A stretch of 64,000 bases of DNA from Ilyonectria destructans. Taxonomy: Eukaryota > Ascomycota > Sordariomycetes > Hypocreales > Nectriaceae. A program made the translations under genes and the position numbers. The notes below the pieces were generated by a model. That model had not been told where the DNA came from and did no database searches. It was given only the letters and a program-made list of their open reading frames with translations. The stretch's first letter is position 1. Each line of letters opens with the position of its first letter. Shown here piece after piece: positions 48,915 through 60,750 of the stretch. Location: NCBI GenBank assembly GCA_020740775.1, contig JAHEWK010000008.1, positions 930,001-994,000 on the forward strand, read 5' to 3'.

Positions 48915-51682
48915 GATTGCACGGGGTCGAGGATTCGGATTCGAGTCGATGGTCAAAAGGAGAACCAGGTCTTCAAGACGCGAGGACGACACAAGTCGAT
49001 CGATGAGGAATCACACTCGAGAATGAACGAGAGTGACAAGAATGAATTCCCGTCCGACGAGAGAGACAGGAAATGTAGAAAGAGAAAGAAGTGGAAGACC
49101 GACGCTTCCAAAAACTTTTCAGGCACAAACAAAGTCGGTGCTTGCAGCTCCCTTCGAAGAACACGCAGAATCTTCAAAGAAAGACCAAGGAAAGACGAAA
49201 TGTCTTGGGAATAAGAGGAGGATGAGGGGGGATGGGAGTTTGTGAGGTGAGGGTGAGAGGGTGAGAGGGTGAGGGTTGTTGTGGGAGGAAGAAAAGGGAC
49301 AGAAGAGGCCAAAGAAGAGTGGGAAAAAATTGGTTTGAGTTGTGTCAGAAGAGGCTAGCGCGTTCTGTAGCCGGGTCAGAATTTTTGGGGGGCGCGCCTG
49401 CTGCGGTGAAGGCGAGTGCGAGGGAATGGAGGGGGAGGCAAGCCCGTGAGTGGGTGGAGCGGCGCAGAGGTATCCGCAAAGTATCTTTTGGCCACCGCCT
49501 GGAGCCAGTGACCTTTGTGGGCACCCAGCGGGCTTGCAACAGGCTCCAGTGGACTTTGTGGCGGAGGGGCCAGCGAATAGATGCAAGCTGCTTTTGCTAT
49601 CGCACAGTACCCTGACGTGGCTGGGCGGTAAGGCGCAGGCTTTTTAGAGCAGAGAGAGTCACTACGCGTACGAAGACCCAAGGGGCAGATACGAATTTTG
49701 GGATTGAAGCGGAGGTGAAGGCTTGGGCATCCACTGCTTTTGCCAGGCAGTCGGTCATAAGGGATTCTGGAATGACGACAATAGTGGGTGCCGGGCCGGA
49801 TGGCTAGTGGGAGAACGCAAGGTTATGGTGGAGCACAGAAGAAGTGGACTTGGGGAGAGATACTTGAAGGATACCTGTGAGTTTACTGGGATGAAGGGGC
49901 CTCCCTGGGGCCGGTGCTGGGTAATCAGTAGATCTGCACTGGCCGCAGTCTATGTCGAGGCTAGTTTATACAAGGGTTGATTGAGATGTTGTCCCCAGGT
50001 AAACGGGAATTAAACAGTTTGAAAGAGGGCAATGGATAGAAAACACGTTGGAAAACACGGGAGAAAACAGTTGTCAAATGGATGCCGGGGTTTGGTAGGC
50101 AGCGCAGCCTAGACCCCTTTATTAGGTACTTACCTACTGCCTAAGCGGGCGATTTAGAGAGGATCTTTTAGGGGAGGCGAGTTGTTTTACACGAGGCAGA
50201 CGCAGGGAGGGGTGCGACTGCGGTGTACAACTCTCAGCAAACAGGTACCAAACCACTGACACAAGTAGCAATTGCGCTGGAAGATAACCAACATCTGACT
50301 CAGTCGCCTCTGGCCGACAAAGTCTCTGCAAAGGGAGATCAAGTACGAGGTCGAGGTCTCTTTGCCTGTCATTAAAAGACAATGGGCGGGCAGCCTTGAG
50401 GAGCCGGCCTCGACCTAGAACTACAGGGATCAAAGACCAGGTTCAACACGGCATCCCAATCGATTAATGACGAAATCTCCGATAAGCGGGCGAACTTGCA
50501 CATGTATCGAGATGCGGAATACCGACCAACGCACCCTTGTACTTCTGTGATACAGTGCCACCACGACATAAAATCTTCTTCCATTGCGGTCTAGAAGACG
50601 CCAGCAGCGAACGGACATAAACGACTTCCGACATGGATGCTTCCTCCACATTCCGTCAGCCGATGACGCCGAGGCAAAACGCCTTGCCATGCCGCATGCC
50701 CGTCTGCCTGGATAACTTTCGATGTTTGACTCTCTGTCACCCAACATGTGTCAGGCGCTCATCGTCGAACCCATGACCCGAGCACCGCTGTGTTGATTCC
50801 GACATGAGACCACTCACACATGTTTTCACACATGCTCAAGATACTACTCTCAAACCTAGAACATGTTGCCCTCGGGCGCACCGAAAGATACCATGGCAAT
50901 TTGAAAAGCCAAAATACTCGCCCGGACGATGGCAAAAATATCCAACATCCTAGAAGTGGGCGCATGGCTTTGACACCAGGCACAGTATACATATTGAGCC
51001 GTGCTGGGTTGCAGCACATAACATCGAGATTGCCCAGGCCTCCCTAAGCAAGCCGTGCATATCATCTCCTCTGACGCAACGCCTCAGCCCAGGGCCTGCA
51101 TCAGCCCTGCGCACGCCGTCTGACCACCGTTCTCGGACCCAACGAGTCTGGCCTGCGCCTCAGATACTTGAACTAACAATTTGCTGTCTTGCTGGCAATG
51201 AAGTGATATGACACTGGCTTGGGAAAAAACTACCATGTAACAACCTGTAGAGGGTGCACCAGACACCAAGAGGACAATAGGTAGTGGGTCGCCACACTCC
51301 ATAAGTTAAGCGTTCCTCGGGTTTGCCCGTATCCATCGTCTCTAATAAGGACGATACCCACCTTCTAGGCGCCGCATGTCTTTTGTGTTGGATGCAGTTC
51401 ATCTCTAGTTCAACCCGACTTCTCGGGTCATGGCGGTCTGCGAGGTCTCAGACAGCATGCCCGGGGCAGCCGCCCTGCAGGAACAAATCAGCACGGAAAC
51501 GAAACCCGAGTGGTCAAATTCCCTTCCAAGTCTCAACATCCTTTCTGATAGGCAAATAACAGTTCAGCTGATCACGTGAGTGCTTATTTGACCGCCCTGG
51601 AGGATATCGACTTTATTGCGAACATTAGCCCCCAGCTCATCTAGTAGTACAAAGTCATGTCGCCTCTATCTGTTGTTCATGC
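48915..51682. other. 2.8-kb intergenic region between ded1 and pre1
   Basis: Left 400 bp: ded1 leader, purine-rich on the plus strand (CT-rich in the mRNA). A gtgagaggg repeat lies at 49241-49276, and CTTTGTGG occurs near 49512 and 49555. A GGTACTTACCTACT word is at 50125-50138. From 50.1 to 51.6 kb I see only short frames without a family signature. No gene called. Confidence 0.55.
49241..49276. repeat. GTGAGAGGG tandem repeat
   Basis: gtgaggtgagggtgagagggtgagagggtgaggg units upstream of ded1, at the far end of its pyrimidine-rich leader or promoter. Confidence 0.75.
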
Positions 51683-52514
51683 TTAAGCACTCTTCACCAC
51701 CTTGTCATCGTCGAATTCTATGTCGACGATACCGTCGGCCTTGACCGCCTTGACCACCATGCCCTTGAAGTCAATCGGTAACCGTCTCTTCAGCTCATCC
51801 GTGCACATCGTCAGGAGCTTGATACCCTGTCCGAGCGTGATATCGGGGTGGTGGTGCTTGTCCAGAATCGACAGGCAGTAGTATCTGTCATGTCATGTCA
51901 GTCCTCATCCTGGTTCTACCAAAACGGTACCCCTCTCCAGCTCCCCACTCTCAACCATTTCCAGGCTAGGGACAACTTACTGTGCGTATCCATGCGCAGC
52001 ATAGGGAACATCGGCAAGCGACGCTAGGTAGTCCAACCAGTACAGCGAAGGCTTGCCAGTGATGGGGTCAACACCGCCCATCAGGAGGTTGACGTTGTAG
52101 GGCTTGCGGGATCGCAAGCTCGTGGCAAGCTCTCCGCGGACGAAGTTGGCCAAGGCAGAGGGCGACAGGTCAGACTCGTTGCGCATCGAATAGAGTTGGG
52201 CATTTCGTTGGATGTATTCGGCGAATTGCACTGCGGGCAAGTCAGTCGTAAGTCTGGAGGGGACGCTGGCGTCGTTGGGGCTTCAAGTACCTGTGTCACC
52301 CGCCTCTCCGGAGAACGCCATCAACGTGTGTTTGTTGAGTGATCTCGTCTTGTCATCGGACGTCTTGAGGACCGTGGCGCCTCGCATCGCAGCCTTGGAA
52401 GCTGCGATGATGGTGAAATCCTTGCCGGTGATTCCCAGCAATACCTCCCTGCGCACGGAATGTTAGCGGATGTCGTAGTTGCAGCCAGAGCTGCAGCTCG
52501 GGAGAGGCTCACAT
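51683..52514 (-). CDS. pre1: 20S proteasome subunit beta type-4 (Pre1)
   Basis: Non-catalytic beta-ring subunit of the 20S proteasome. Exons from the start are 52513-52514, 52291-52448, 51981-52230 and 51683-51884; the sum is 612 nt, 203 aa (yeast Pre1 is 198). The start codon is split: AT at the end of exon 1 (donor GTGAGC), G as first base of exon 2 (acceptor GCGCAG), giving [12 protein letters not shown], which aligns with the yeast start. No other Met lies near enough: the next is inside the conserved SKAAMRG. Core matches are [20 protein letters not shown], then [29 protein letters not shown] and [11 protein letters not shown]. There is no N-terminal catalytic Thr, as expected for beta-4. 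Divergent from rrp9 across 386 bp. Confidence 0.93.
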
Positions 52515-52900
52515 CTTGGCGATTGTGCAGGTTGTGGTGACGGTTGGTGTTGTGGAGGAGGAGTTGTTGTTTGTGTCGGCTTGATGGTCGTCGTGGTCTG
52601 TGGTGAGCCTGCTTGAAGGTCCAGCAACCAAGCAAGCTCCAGTTAGGCTGTAGCGATGCGCGTCAACGGACTCCGGGAGCTCTGCAGCCGCTGCTGGTTT
52701 GTGCCGTGTTTTACCGCCTAGTTCGGAAAAACCTCCCCCCAGGTGCCGGGCTCTGATTCGCTGGGCCGACGCCCAAGCACGCAGCTGGATTTTCCGTGGC
52801 CCACTGTACTGAACTTTTTTTTCAGACTGCCCAGAAATTTATCTCCAGCGGCGGGACGATCAAGTCGTGAGTAGGCAGCCAACCTCGCGGCATTGCCACC
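52515..52900. promoter_or_regulatory. Divergent promoter, pre1 / rrp9
   Basis: 386 bp between start codons of a proteasome and a ribosome-biogenesis gene. It contains GT/TTG-rich pre1 leader sequence on the left and, near the rrp9 start, an oligo-T run (52816-52823), AGAAATTTATC (52835-52845) and a textbook initiation context GCCACCATG. No proteasome PACE box (GGTGGCAAA) is seen. Confidence 0.6.
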
Positions 52901-54634
52901 ATGTCGTCCTTTTTCACCGTCCCCGGCGCCCAGAAGAAGCGCAAGCGACCTGCAGCCCCAGAACCCCCAAAGAAAAGACTTGCTGCCTCAAAATCCGCCG
53001 CCAAAGGCTCTTCAAAGGCCGCCGGCCCCACTAAGAAGCGAGTCGAGCGAGACGAGTCCATCTCCGGCAGCGACTCCGAGGATGACGAGAGCCACGATGA
53101 CGCCTCGATCGCGGAAGAGGTGGTAAACGAGGATGAGTCCGAAGAGGAGGAAGAGACTGCCGCGGAGCGAAGATTGCGCCTCGCCGAGCGCTATCTCGAG
53201 AACATCAAGGAGCACGTGGACGAAGCTGGATTCGATGCGGCCGACGTTGACCGGGATTTGATCGCCGAGCGACTAATTGAAGACGTTGCCGAGACCAAGG
53301 GACGAGTATATCGCCAATTGGCCTCCGAATTGGCCTTTGACAAAGCCTCTCGCACCTTTTTCCGAAGTAACACCAACGCCGTCACCTCCATCGCCACCTG
53401 CGCGCCCTACATCTACACCACAACCAAAGATCTCATTGTACAAAAGTGGAGGACACAAGATCTGCCTCAACACCAATACCCCCAGACCACGAAGCGAAAA
53501 CCCAAGAAGCCCCCAGCCCCCCCGAGAAAACAACCTGAATTGGAGACGTGGCTGAAAGGAAACACCAGCAAATCCCAAGACAAGGACTACCAGAGACACA
53601 CCGATCACATCTTGGCTGTGGCCGCCTCACCGGACGGCAAGTACGTTGCCACTGGCGGCGCAGACCGCAAGCTCATCATCTACGACGCCGAAACCCTCAA
53701 GCCTATCAAAATCTTCACCCACCACAGAGACGCCGTCACAGGCTTGGTGTTCCGGAGAGGAACTAACCAGCTGTACTCATGCTCCAAGGACCGAACGGTC
53801 AAGGTGTGGAGTCTGGATGAGATGGCATACGTTGAGACCCTCTTCGGTCACCAGGATGAGGTAGTTGCTGTCGACGCCCTGGCGCAGGAGCGCTGCATCA
53901 GTGTCGGCGCTCGCGATCGTACCGCCCGTCTGTGGAAAGTCGCGGAGGAGACGCAACTCGTGTTTCGCGGTGGTGCCGTGGACAAGAAGGCTCGGCCAGG
54001 CATTAAGCCGCGATCTCTCTTGCACGAGGGAAGTATGGACCGTGTCGCCATGATCGACGACGACCTCTTCGTCACCGGCAGCGACAACGGCGCCATCGCC
54101 CTCTGGAGCGTCCAGAAGAAGAAACCCGTCTACATCGAATCCGCCGCCCACGGACTCGACCCGGCCCTCGACCCCCACGAGGCCTCTGCTGAGCAGAACC
54201 CGGACCCCAAGGCCGTCCCACCCCCGACCCCTCGCTGGATTACCGCCCTCAAGACCATTCCCTACTCCGACGTTATCCTTAGTGGTAGCTGGGACGGCCA
54301 CATCCGCGTATGGCGGCTCAGTGAGGACAGGCGCAAAATCGAACCACTCGGCGTCCTCGCCACCCCAGGCGAGGCACCGCAGCAGTCCACGGACGACGGC
54401 TCGCGGGGCCCCATCAAGGGCATCATCAACGACATCTCGGTGTTTGAGCGAGGCGACCGTGGCAAGGACGGGCTGTGCGTTGTCGCAGCCGTGGGACTAC
54501 AGCACCGGCTGGGTAGGTGGCAGCCGCGAGTGAAGGGCGGACGAAATGGCGGGTTGGTGTTTGAGATTCCGAGGATATCGCAGCCGACGGCGAATGGCGC
54601 GCAGGAGAGCTCGGAAAATGAGGATGAAGAATGA
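52901..54634 (+). CDS. rrp9: U3 snoRNP WD40 protein Rrp9 (U3-55K)
   Basis: Nucleolar component of the U3 snoRNP in the SSU processome, needed for 18S rRNA processing. Single exon, 577 aa. The N-terminus has Lys/Arg clusters (QKKRKRPAAPEPPKKR) followed by an acidic Ser-Asp-Glu block, typical nucleolar signals. The conserved RRLRLAERYLENIKEHVDEA helix and KGRVYRQLASEL precede the propeller. WD repeats run from about residue 160 to the end, for example AASPDGKYVATGGADRKLII, then LYSCSKDRTVKVW, ISVGARDRTARLW, FVTGSDNGAIALW and ILSGSWDGHIRVW, which also match Rrp9 order. It ends with an acidic tail. Convergent with ulp2. Confidence 0.94.
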   Translation: MSSFFTVPGAQKKRKRPAAPEPPKKRLAASKSAAKGSSKAAGPTKKRVERDESISGSDSEDDESHDDASIAEEVVNEDESEEEEETAAERRLRLAERYLENIKEHVDEAGFDAADVDRDLIAERLIEDVAETKGRVYRQLASELAFDKASRTFFRSNTNAVTSIATCAPYIYTTTKDLIVQKWRTQDLPQHQYPQTTKRKPKKPPAPPRKQPELETWLKGNTSKSQDKDYQRHTDHILAVAASPDGKYVATGGADRKLIIYDAETLKPIKIFTHHRDAVTGLVFRRGTNQLYSCSKDRTVKVWSLDEMAYVETLFGHQDEVVAVDALAQERCISVGARDRTARLWKVAEETQLVFRGGAVDKKARPGIKPRSLLHEGSMDRVAMIDDDLFVTGSDNGAIALWSVQKKKPVYIESAAHGLDPALDPHEASAEQNPDPKAVPPPTPRWITALKTIPYSDVILSGSWDGHIRVWRLSEDRRKIEPLGVLATPGEAPQQSTDDGSRGPIKGIINDISVFERGDRGKDGLCVVAAVGLQHRLGRWQPRVKGGRNGGLVFEIPRISQPTANGAQESSENEDEE

Positions 54635-55095
54635 GCGTATAATCATTACAAGGAGCCAATAGACTTGACCAAAACTGGGAACCACACTTGATGCTACCAT
54701 CACACCAACATTACATCCCCCCCTTGTGTGATGCGGCCTGATCCGTGATGCTCGCGTACCCTACTTACGTGGATGAGTTACAGAGTCGAAGTCAAAAACA
54801 GAGCAGACGTATGTGATATGGGTATTTCATTTCTTGTTGTTTTCATTGCCTTACAATGCGCCGACTCTCTCGACAAGAGTCGCGGGAAGGCCAGACAGCT
54901 ATGTCGTCCCACGTCAAGCCTCTCTAGTTATCCACTGATGCAACAATGCAAGATCCCCCAACGCCTGAAACTCAACGCACCGTCATTTCTTTGTCAAACA
55001 TCACTTACAGTAAGCGCCGTCTTTATTCACGCAGTATTTTGAGAAGAAACATCATGGACGCATGCCTCGACGTAAGGTAGTCGAGTTTAGAGTCA
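54635..55095. other. Convergent intergenic region, rrp9 / ulp2
   Basis: 461 bp between two stop codons, presumably the two 3' untranslated regions. I see no coding signal. Confidence 0.65.
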
Positions 55096-58000
55096 TTATC
55101 GGGACGCAATGTCGAATGACCGGTCGATTCCGTCGTATTGCGGTCCATGGGCGGCTGGTTTGTCGCTTTCGATGGACGGAAGAACTTTTGGAGACAGAGT
55201 CAAGGCCCGCGGCTGAGCGGAGGATGACTTTTGCGAACGGCGCTTTTCGACGTGTGTGATCTCTGGGGACTCCGACCTATCTCGTTTCACCGCTCGAGGC
55301 TCAGAGACAGAGGGAGCGTTGGACGGCGAGCTCGACAGCCTCTCAACAAATTTGGGTCTGGATCGCTTGATAGGTGTGCCTTTGGTGGCATCGTCCGGCT
55401 CCGCAGTTGTCAAGTCAACTGGGACTTGTGACGCTCCTTGCGGCGACTCGCGGGCCGAGTGCAGAACCTCGCCAGAGCCAGAGGTCTTAGCATCTAGACT
55501 CGAGTCATCGTCTAGAGGTACGACGAACTTGGGATCCTCGTCGATGATCAGACTACGAGGCTGGGGAAATTTGTCGGGAGAAGTGCTCGTCTTGGGCGAC
55601 CTTGTCGCGCTCATAACCCGTTGAAGAGCCGCGACAGCTGGACTCTTGATGCCATTCGCCAACGGACTCGTAATTTCTCGTTTCGATTGCGGTGTCCTTG
55701 AGCTCTCGGGCGGTTCTTTTGGCGAGGATTGACCGGATTGTGACGCCGATGGCCCTGAAGAACCAGACTCCTTCGCAAACTTTCGTTGTCTCTTTCTCGC
55801 TTTCTCTGCTTCTAGTCGGTCCTCCTGTTCATGCTGTAGTGTAAAGAGAAGGCGTCGGACCTTGGCACGAATTTCAGACGGGTTGATATCCCACCCCATT
55901 TCTTCTTTCTGGAGAAGTTTGCGGACAGCGCCGTCCGGGTCTTTTAGAAACTCCTCCATGTAGCCAAGGATGAACACACCGCAGTCGCAGTGATTGTTCT
56001 GCTCAGGGATCTTCTTCGCAGTCATCCCACCCGGAACCTTGGCGAGCTCGGCATTCTTTTTGTGTCTAGCCTCTTCAACGAGGTAGTCTTTCAGGTGTTT
56101 GCAAGTCACCGAGTGTGAGGACCCCAGTGAGTCAAGGGTGATGATTTTAGGTTCTTCCGAACTGAACTTCTGGAGGCCGCCCGCCGACTTTCGCTTGCCA
56201 TTCTTGACTGCGCCTGTGTTGGGTGACTTGGTTGCAGAGCTTTGAGGGAGGATGTCGATGGTTCCAATTGATGACTGGCTTCTAGCCGCTGCTTTTGCCC
56301 CTTCGCTATCCAGCACGGCAATTTCCAAGTCCTGCTCCAAGGGTGACGTCCTTAGCGAGGCCCCTGTGGCAACCTGATCCACATTGATCGTTTCGAGGTC
56401 AACTGAGACTTCTTTTCCCTGGCCATCTGCGAGCATTCGGGGCGCATTGTATATAATTGCTAGATACCAGTGCATGTTCTCATTGACTGGGACCACAATA
56501 TAGTCGTACGACAACAGATCGACCTTGGCAGTCCATGACTTAACACCTTCATAGTTGATTTTGCCTCGACTCGGTTTGAGTTTCGCAAAGAAGAATGTGT
56601 TGAAGAAATGGACTTTCTGAAGCACATCTGGTCGTTCTGCCTGAAGTCTGGTCTGCAGATATCGGAAATAGAAGCTGATCAGATTGTCGTTGAGGAATTC
56701 TCCCTCATCAAGACGAGAGATGTCATCTCTGTCAACCGTCGCTCGATCCTTGCCAGTGGCAGGAAATACTAGGGACCTGTGCCAATTCTTGTCCCAGTCT
56801 GGGTTTTTCTCAGTCCAGCGATTAGGGGCGATATCCAACAAAGGCAACGGGGATGATCTCTTCGTCCGTCGGGTTTCGGGCCCTTGACTGCGAGTCACGA
56901 CGGAGACGACGTCATTTTCCCGTCCAGGGATATCTGACACATCCGGGATAGACTCCTGCATATTGTCTTTAAGTTTCTTAAGTGGTCGATTGGATTGAGG
57001 GTTAAAAGGATCTCTGGGGTTTTCTGGGATCCGGAACTTGAGCTGGGTTCGCTCAACCGGACTGCTAGGCTGTAGTCTCGCCTCTGTAAATGGCGGGGCG
57101 CGCCTTTCATAGTCACTGGACTCTTCGAAGTGCTTGTTGAACATCTTTTTGAGTTCCTCACTGAAATTCATTAGTATTTGTAGCATGTGATTAGGATGAG
57201 AGTAAGGTGGAGTTCAACTTACACCGACTTTTCTTGAACAGTCTCGCTGGACTTTTGCGAGAGCCACGCCAATAAAGAGACTACATCGCCTTTGTGCCCG
57301 AACTCCAGTGCTAGATTTGGGGATAAAGTGTCCACAGCAGAGCGTTTGATGACGACAAATGGACTATGTGTTGCCGCATGAAACACTTTGTTGACCTTCG
57401 ACCTTTGAATCTCAAGCCATGGTAGGCGTAGAGTTACTCTCTCAGCCACGTTTATTACTGTAGCGGCCGAATCGCCCAAATGGAGCATGATTTTATGGTC
57501 GGGCTGAGATGCCGAAGAATATGCAAACTTGCCAGAGGCAGCGTTGGCAACGAGAATGTCCGGTAGACTTGGCGGGCTAGACTGTGATTTGTGTCCTTCA
57601 GCAGTCGACTTCGTAGACATAAAGACGGTCGGTGGTATATCCGCTCGGCTCTTGAGTCTCCGGTTCAACATGTGGGTAAAGTTGGTTGTCTTTTTCTTGG
57701 TCCGCGATTCGTACATGTGTGTCTCGGAATGAGCGAGCTCATCTTCGGACCCGCCACTTCTCGGAACACGCTTGCGCTTCGTGGCAGGTTGGCTCCTGTT
57801 TGCTTGGTCGGAATGTGCCAGGATATCAGAACTCACATGGGAAAGCGGCGTATCTTGACCTTGTTCATGAGACATGTGATTTGAAGCCTGGTGAGCACTG
57901 GGCGAGAGGTGATCGCGAGAGGAACGGGCCTCATCGCTGTCCCGTGAACTAACACCAGTCTTTCCTGCTCGGGACTTGCGCAGTGCACGACGGTTGGTTT

Positions 58001-58473
58001 TACTTTTTGGGTTGGCCATTCTGTACTCCACAACACCTGTCGACGCAGATTGCTTCCCGGCACTAGTAGTACTTGCAAGGTCGATGGTGTCGGCTTGGGA
58101 GCCATCCTGAGTTAGATCATGAATCTCGCGTCTTGAACTTTCTCCATGCTCGACTCTAGACTCGGAGTTGAATCCGCCTTCAGAATCGTCTTCGATAAAA
58201 TCGTGGAGCAGTTCCGTGCTTGACTTTTTACCAAAGAATTTTGATAGTATAGTACTGCTGGACGGACTACGCTTTTGGCGCTTAGCAGTAGGTTCGGGGG
58301 CCTGGCGGAAACGATGCTCTCCATTTTCTCGTGCTTGACCGCTCCCCGGTGGACGGGTCATTGAGTTGCGAGGCCCAACGCTGCCGGCATTGATTGACCT
58401 CTACTCTAAAAGTCAGCGTGTGAGCCGTTCGCAGCGAAGATGGGACACCAACCAGTAATTTATTATTGGACAT
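55096..58473 (-). CDS. ulp2: SUMO-deconjugating cysteine protease, Ulp2/SENP6-7 type
   Basis: C48-family peptidase removing SUMO and poly-SUMO from nuclear proteins. Exons from the start are 58453-58473 (MSNNKLL), 57223-58400 and 55096-57160, all in phase, 1087 aa. The first intron uses TTTTAGAGTAG as acceptor; taking the inner AG would bring a stop. The long N-terminal half is disordered and basic. The protease domain starts near DDISRLDEGEFLNDNLISFY; the triad is His630 (NENMHWYLAI), Asp743 (TLDSLGSSHS) and Cys793 (NNHCDCGVFILGY), with the oxyanion Gln four residues earlier in the same motif. About 110 residues, largely polar, separate His and Asp, like the loop insertions of SENP6/7 and unlike compact Ulp1. 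The C-terminal 290 residues are Ser/Pro-rich and basic. Convergent with rrp9. Confidence 0.92.
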
Positions 58474-59622
58474 GATGTCCCCCGGAGCGCTCCAACGAGT
58501 GTCAGCGGAAGAGTTGAGGCTGGGGTGCGTTCGCCAAGCCTACCCATAATCTGGAAAAGAGTGGGCGTCGGAGTGGTATCGTGCGAGTGGACTGCGGCGT
58601 TGTAGAGTTAGAACGAGAACGGAATCGCAGCTGTGGATGTTCGGGGAGGGTTCGCACGCACTCCCATGGAGCCTTGGTCCTCCTCTCGTCCTTCGAAGCT
58701 GGGGGGTGAGCGTGACGCTCCAGCTTTCTGCCTAGGGATCGCGGGGTTTTGGGTATCGAGAGGGCGGGTGGCTGCCGCGAGGCGGTTTCGATCGGGTTGT
58801 TCGATTTGCGGTTTGTCGAGGCTGCCCGGCGCCCAGGAATCGGTGTGTGCGGCTCGAGTTTTCGTCAAGGTGGCGCAGAGGCGCGGAAGATGGATGGAAT
58901 GAGACGAGACGGGACGAGATGAGATGCCGCAGCAGGTAGATACGAGGGTCGTCGGGCGCATGCCAGACCGAGGCCTGGAGGGTTTGTGGTTGGCGAGAAG
59001 GCCGCGGAAACGCAGGGCCCGTAGAAGTTGCTTTTGAGACTGAGGCTCCGAAGAATCGCAACGCCGGGCCTAGTGGGGTCGGCCTCTAAAATTTAGTGGA
59101 GAGCGCGGCAGAGCTGCCAACTGCGCCGGCACCGGGGAGAGGTGCAGGTAGAGTGTAGCTTCTTGTTCGGCGTCGTAGGCATTGGAGGTACAAGCCGGTT
59201 CCCGTCCGGACTGCTCTTTGGTTCTCGAGCCAAATAAATGTTTAGATGAATGATGGTCATCGGGAAATATTCGTCCCATCGTGAGTTAGACTAAATCATG
59301 TTGAGATTGTGCCTGGACATGTCATGATGGTAGCGCGCCGTTTTACCTCAGGCCGCTGCAACAGTACTGTAGGTGCCTGCGATCCCCACATTGACCCAAT
59401 CACAAGGCTGAGCACCCACTGGAGCTGGCGCACTGAGCCTGGAGCTTCTGTCCTCACACGGCACGCGCGCAAACGACGGACGTGTCCAGATTAATTATCA
59501 CAAGCTCAACGTCGCCGTTCCGTACGGCGCTTCAACACCTCACCTCCCTCCATCCTCGCTCCAACGACGCAACCCGCCCAATGCCACGATAGCTGGAGGC
59601 CCCCATGCAATAGTCGCCCGCC
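58474..59622. promoter_or_regulatory. Divergent region, ulp2 / spc3
   Basis: 1.15 kb between start codons. The left half (58.5-59.0 kb) is GC-rich with GAGATGAGACGAGACGGGACGAGATGAGATG-like runs near 58897-58926; the right half is the spc3 promoter and leader. No gene called. Confidence 0.55.
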
Positions 59623-60464
59623 ATGTACAACTCCCTCACCCGCATCCAAAACACCTTCGGGTTCTTCACCACCGTCGCCTTCGTCGTTGCCGCCCTCATC
59701 GCCGCCTCCGACTTCCTCACCCCGCGCACGCCTGGCTCTGGCCTCCTCGCGCCCACGAACGTCCAAGTGTACTGAACCACCGCCTGATCGGCCCGATCCG
59801 AAACTTTGTTGTTCCAAGTGTGCATAGCTAACTGTGATTTCTCTTCTCTTCCCGTTCGCAGTGTCAAGGGCCGCCCGCATTACTACAGCTCCAAGAAGGA
59901 GGAGTACGCCATCATCAAGTTCTCCCTCGACGCCGACCTCTCGTCCCTGTTCACATGGAACACCAAGCAGCTCTTCGTCTACGTTACCGCCGAGTGGCCC
60001 GGCCCCGGAAACGCCACCAATGAGGCTGTCATCTGGGATTCAATCATCACCAATCCCAGCGCCGACCACCTACAGAACATTGGCCCCGTCGCCATGAAGA
60101 AGCTTAAGCGCAGCGCTGAGGGCAAGACGATTGATCCTAGCCGGTGAGTTTCGCGCTCTATTGCCAACTCCGCCTTTTGATTTCTCTTAGAGTTGCGAGA
60201 CTGACCCTTGACGATCATAGCGGCCTGCTCAAGCTCCGAAACCAGAAGCCCAAGTACCAGATCACCCACCCTAGCGGCAGGATCGCCGAGAAGGAACATG
60301 TTACCCTCAAGCTGCACTACAACGTCCAGCCCTGGGTTGGCCTCCTGACTTGGAACCAGGCTCAGGATATTGGCCCTTGGAAGAAGTTGGCTGGCGGCAT
60401 CAGTAAAACCTTCAATCTTCCCGCCCTCAAGAAGAAGGACGAGAAGAAGAAGAAGAATACTTGA
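59623..60464 (+). CDS. spc3: Signal peptidase complex subunit 3 (Spc3/SPC22-23)
   Basis: Subunit of the ER signal peptidase complex that removes signal peptides from secretory proteins. Exons are 59623-59768, 59862-60143 and 60221-60464; phases agree, 223 aa. Intron 1 has a GCTAAC branch site. One N-terminal transmembrane helix (about residues 13-32, FGFFTTVAFVVAALIAASDF) is followed by a lumenal domain with conserved AIIKFSLDADLSSLFTWNTK, then QLFVYVTAEW, and VTLKLHYNVQPWVGLL. The tail is lysine-rich (KKKDEKKKKNT), longer than in yeast Spc3 but usual for filamentous fungi. The ATG follows TATAGTCGCCCGCC-type sequence with good context (cccgccATGT). Convergent with xrn1, stop codons 286 bp apart. 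Confidence 0.94.
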
Positions 60465-60750
60465 GTTCAGCCAGCAGAATAGATTCAAGTCACAGCTGGG
60501 GATGTAAAAGTATAGCATGTAAAGGCGTTTAATGGACTGGTTACGGACACTTGAAACTCACGATAGCGAACGATTGTTGGGCAATTAGTGTCGTGTTCGT
60601 GACTTCGTGATACAGGCGTCTAGTCTATACTACATGTGGCCACTCTCACCGTCTTATCTAGGCCATGCATCCTTGTTCATACCATCATTGACATGCGTTT
60701 CATGCATAGTAAGAATCATAAGCATCGATATGACAACACCCTGAGAACAC
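60465..60750. other. Convergent intergenic region, spc3 / xrn1
   Basis: 286 bp between stop codons, with AT-rich segments near 60500-60580. Both 3' untranslated regions must lie in or across it, so overlapping antisense transcripts are likely. Confidence 0.6.

Noticed and set aside
49376..51402. Possible small genes between ded1 and pre1
   Set aside because: Several 60-105-codon frames overlap on both strands with Cys/Arg/Trp-rich products and no conserved motif; none could be spliced into a plausible protein.
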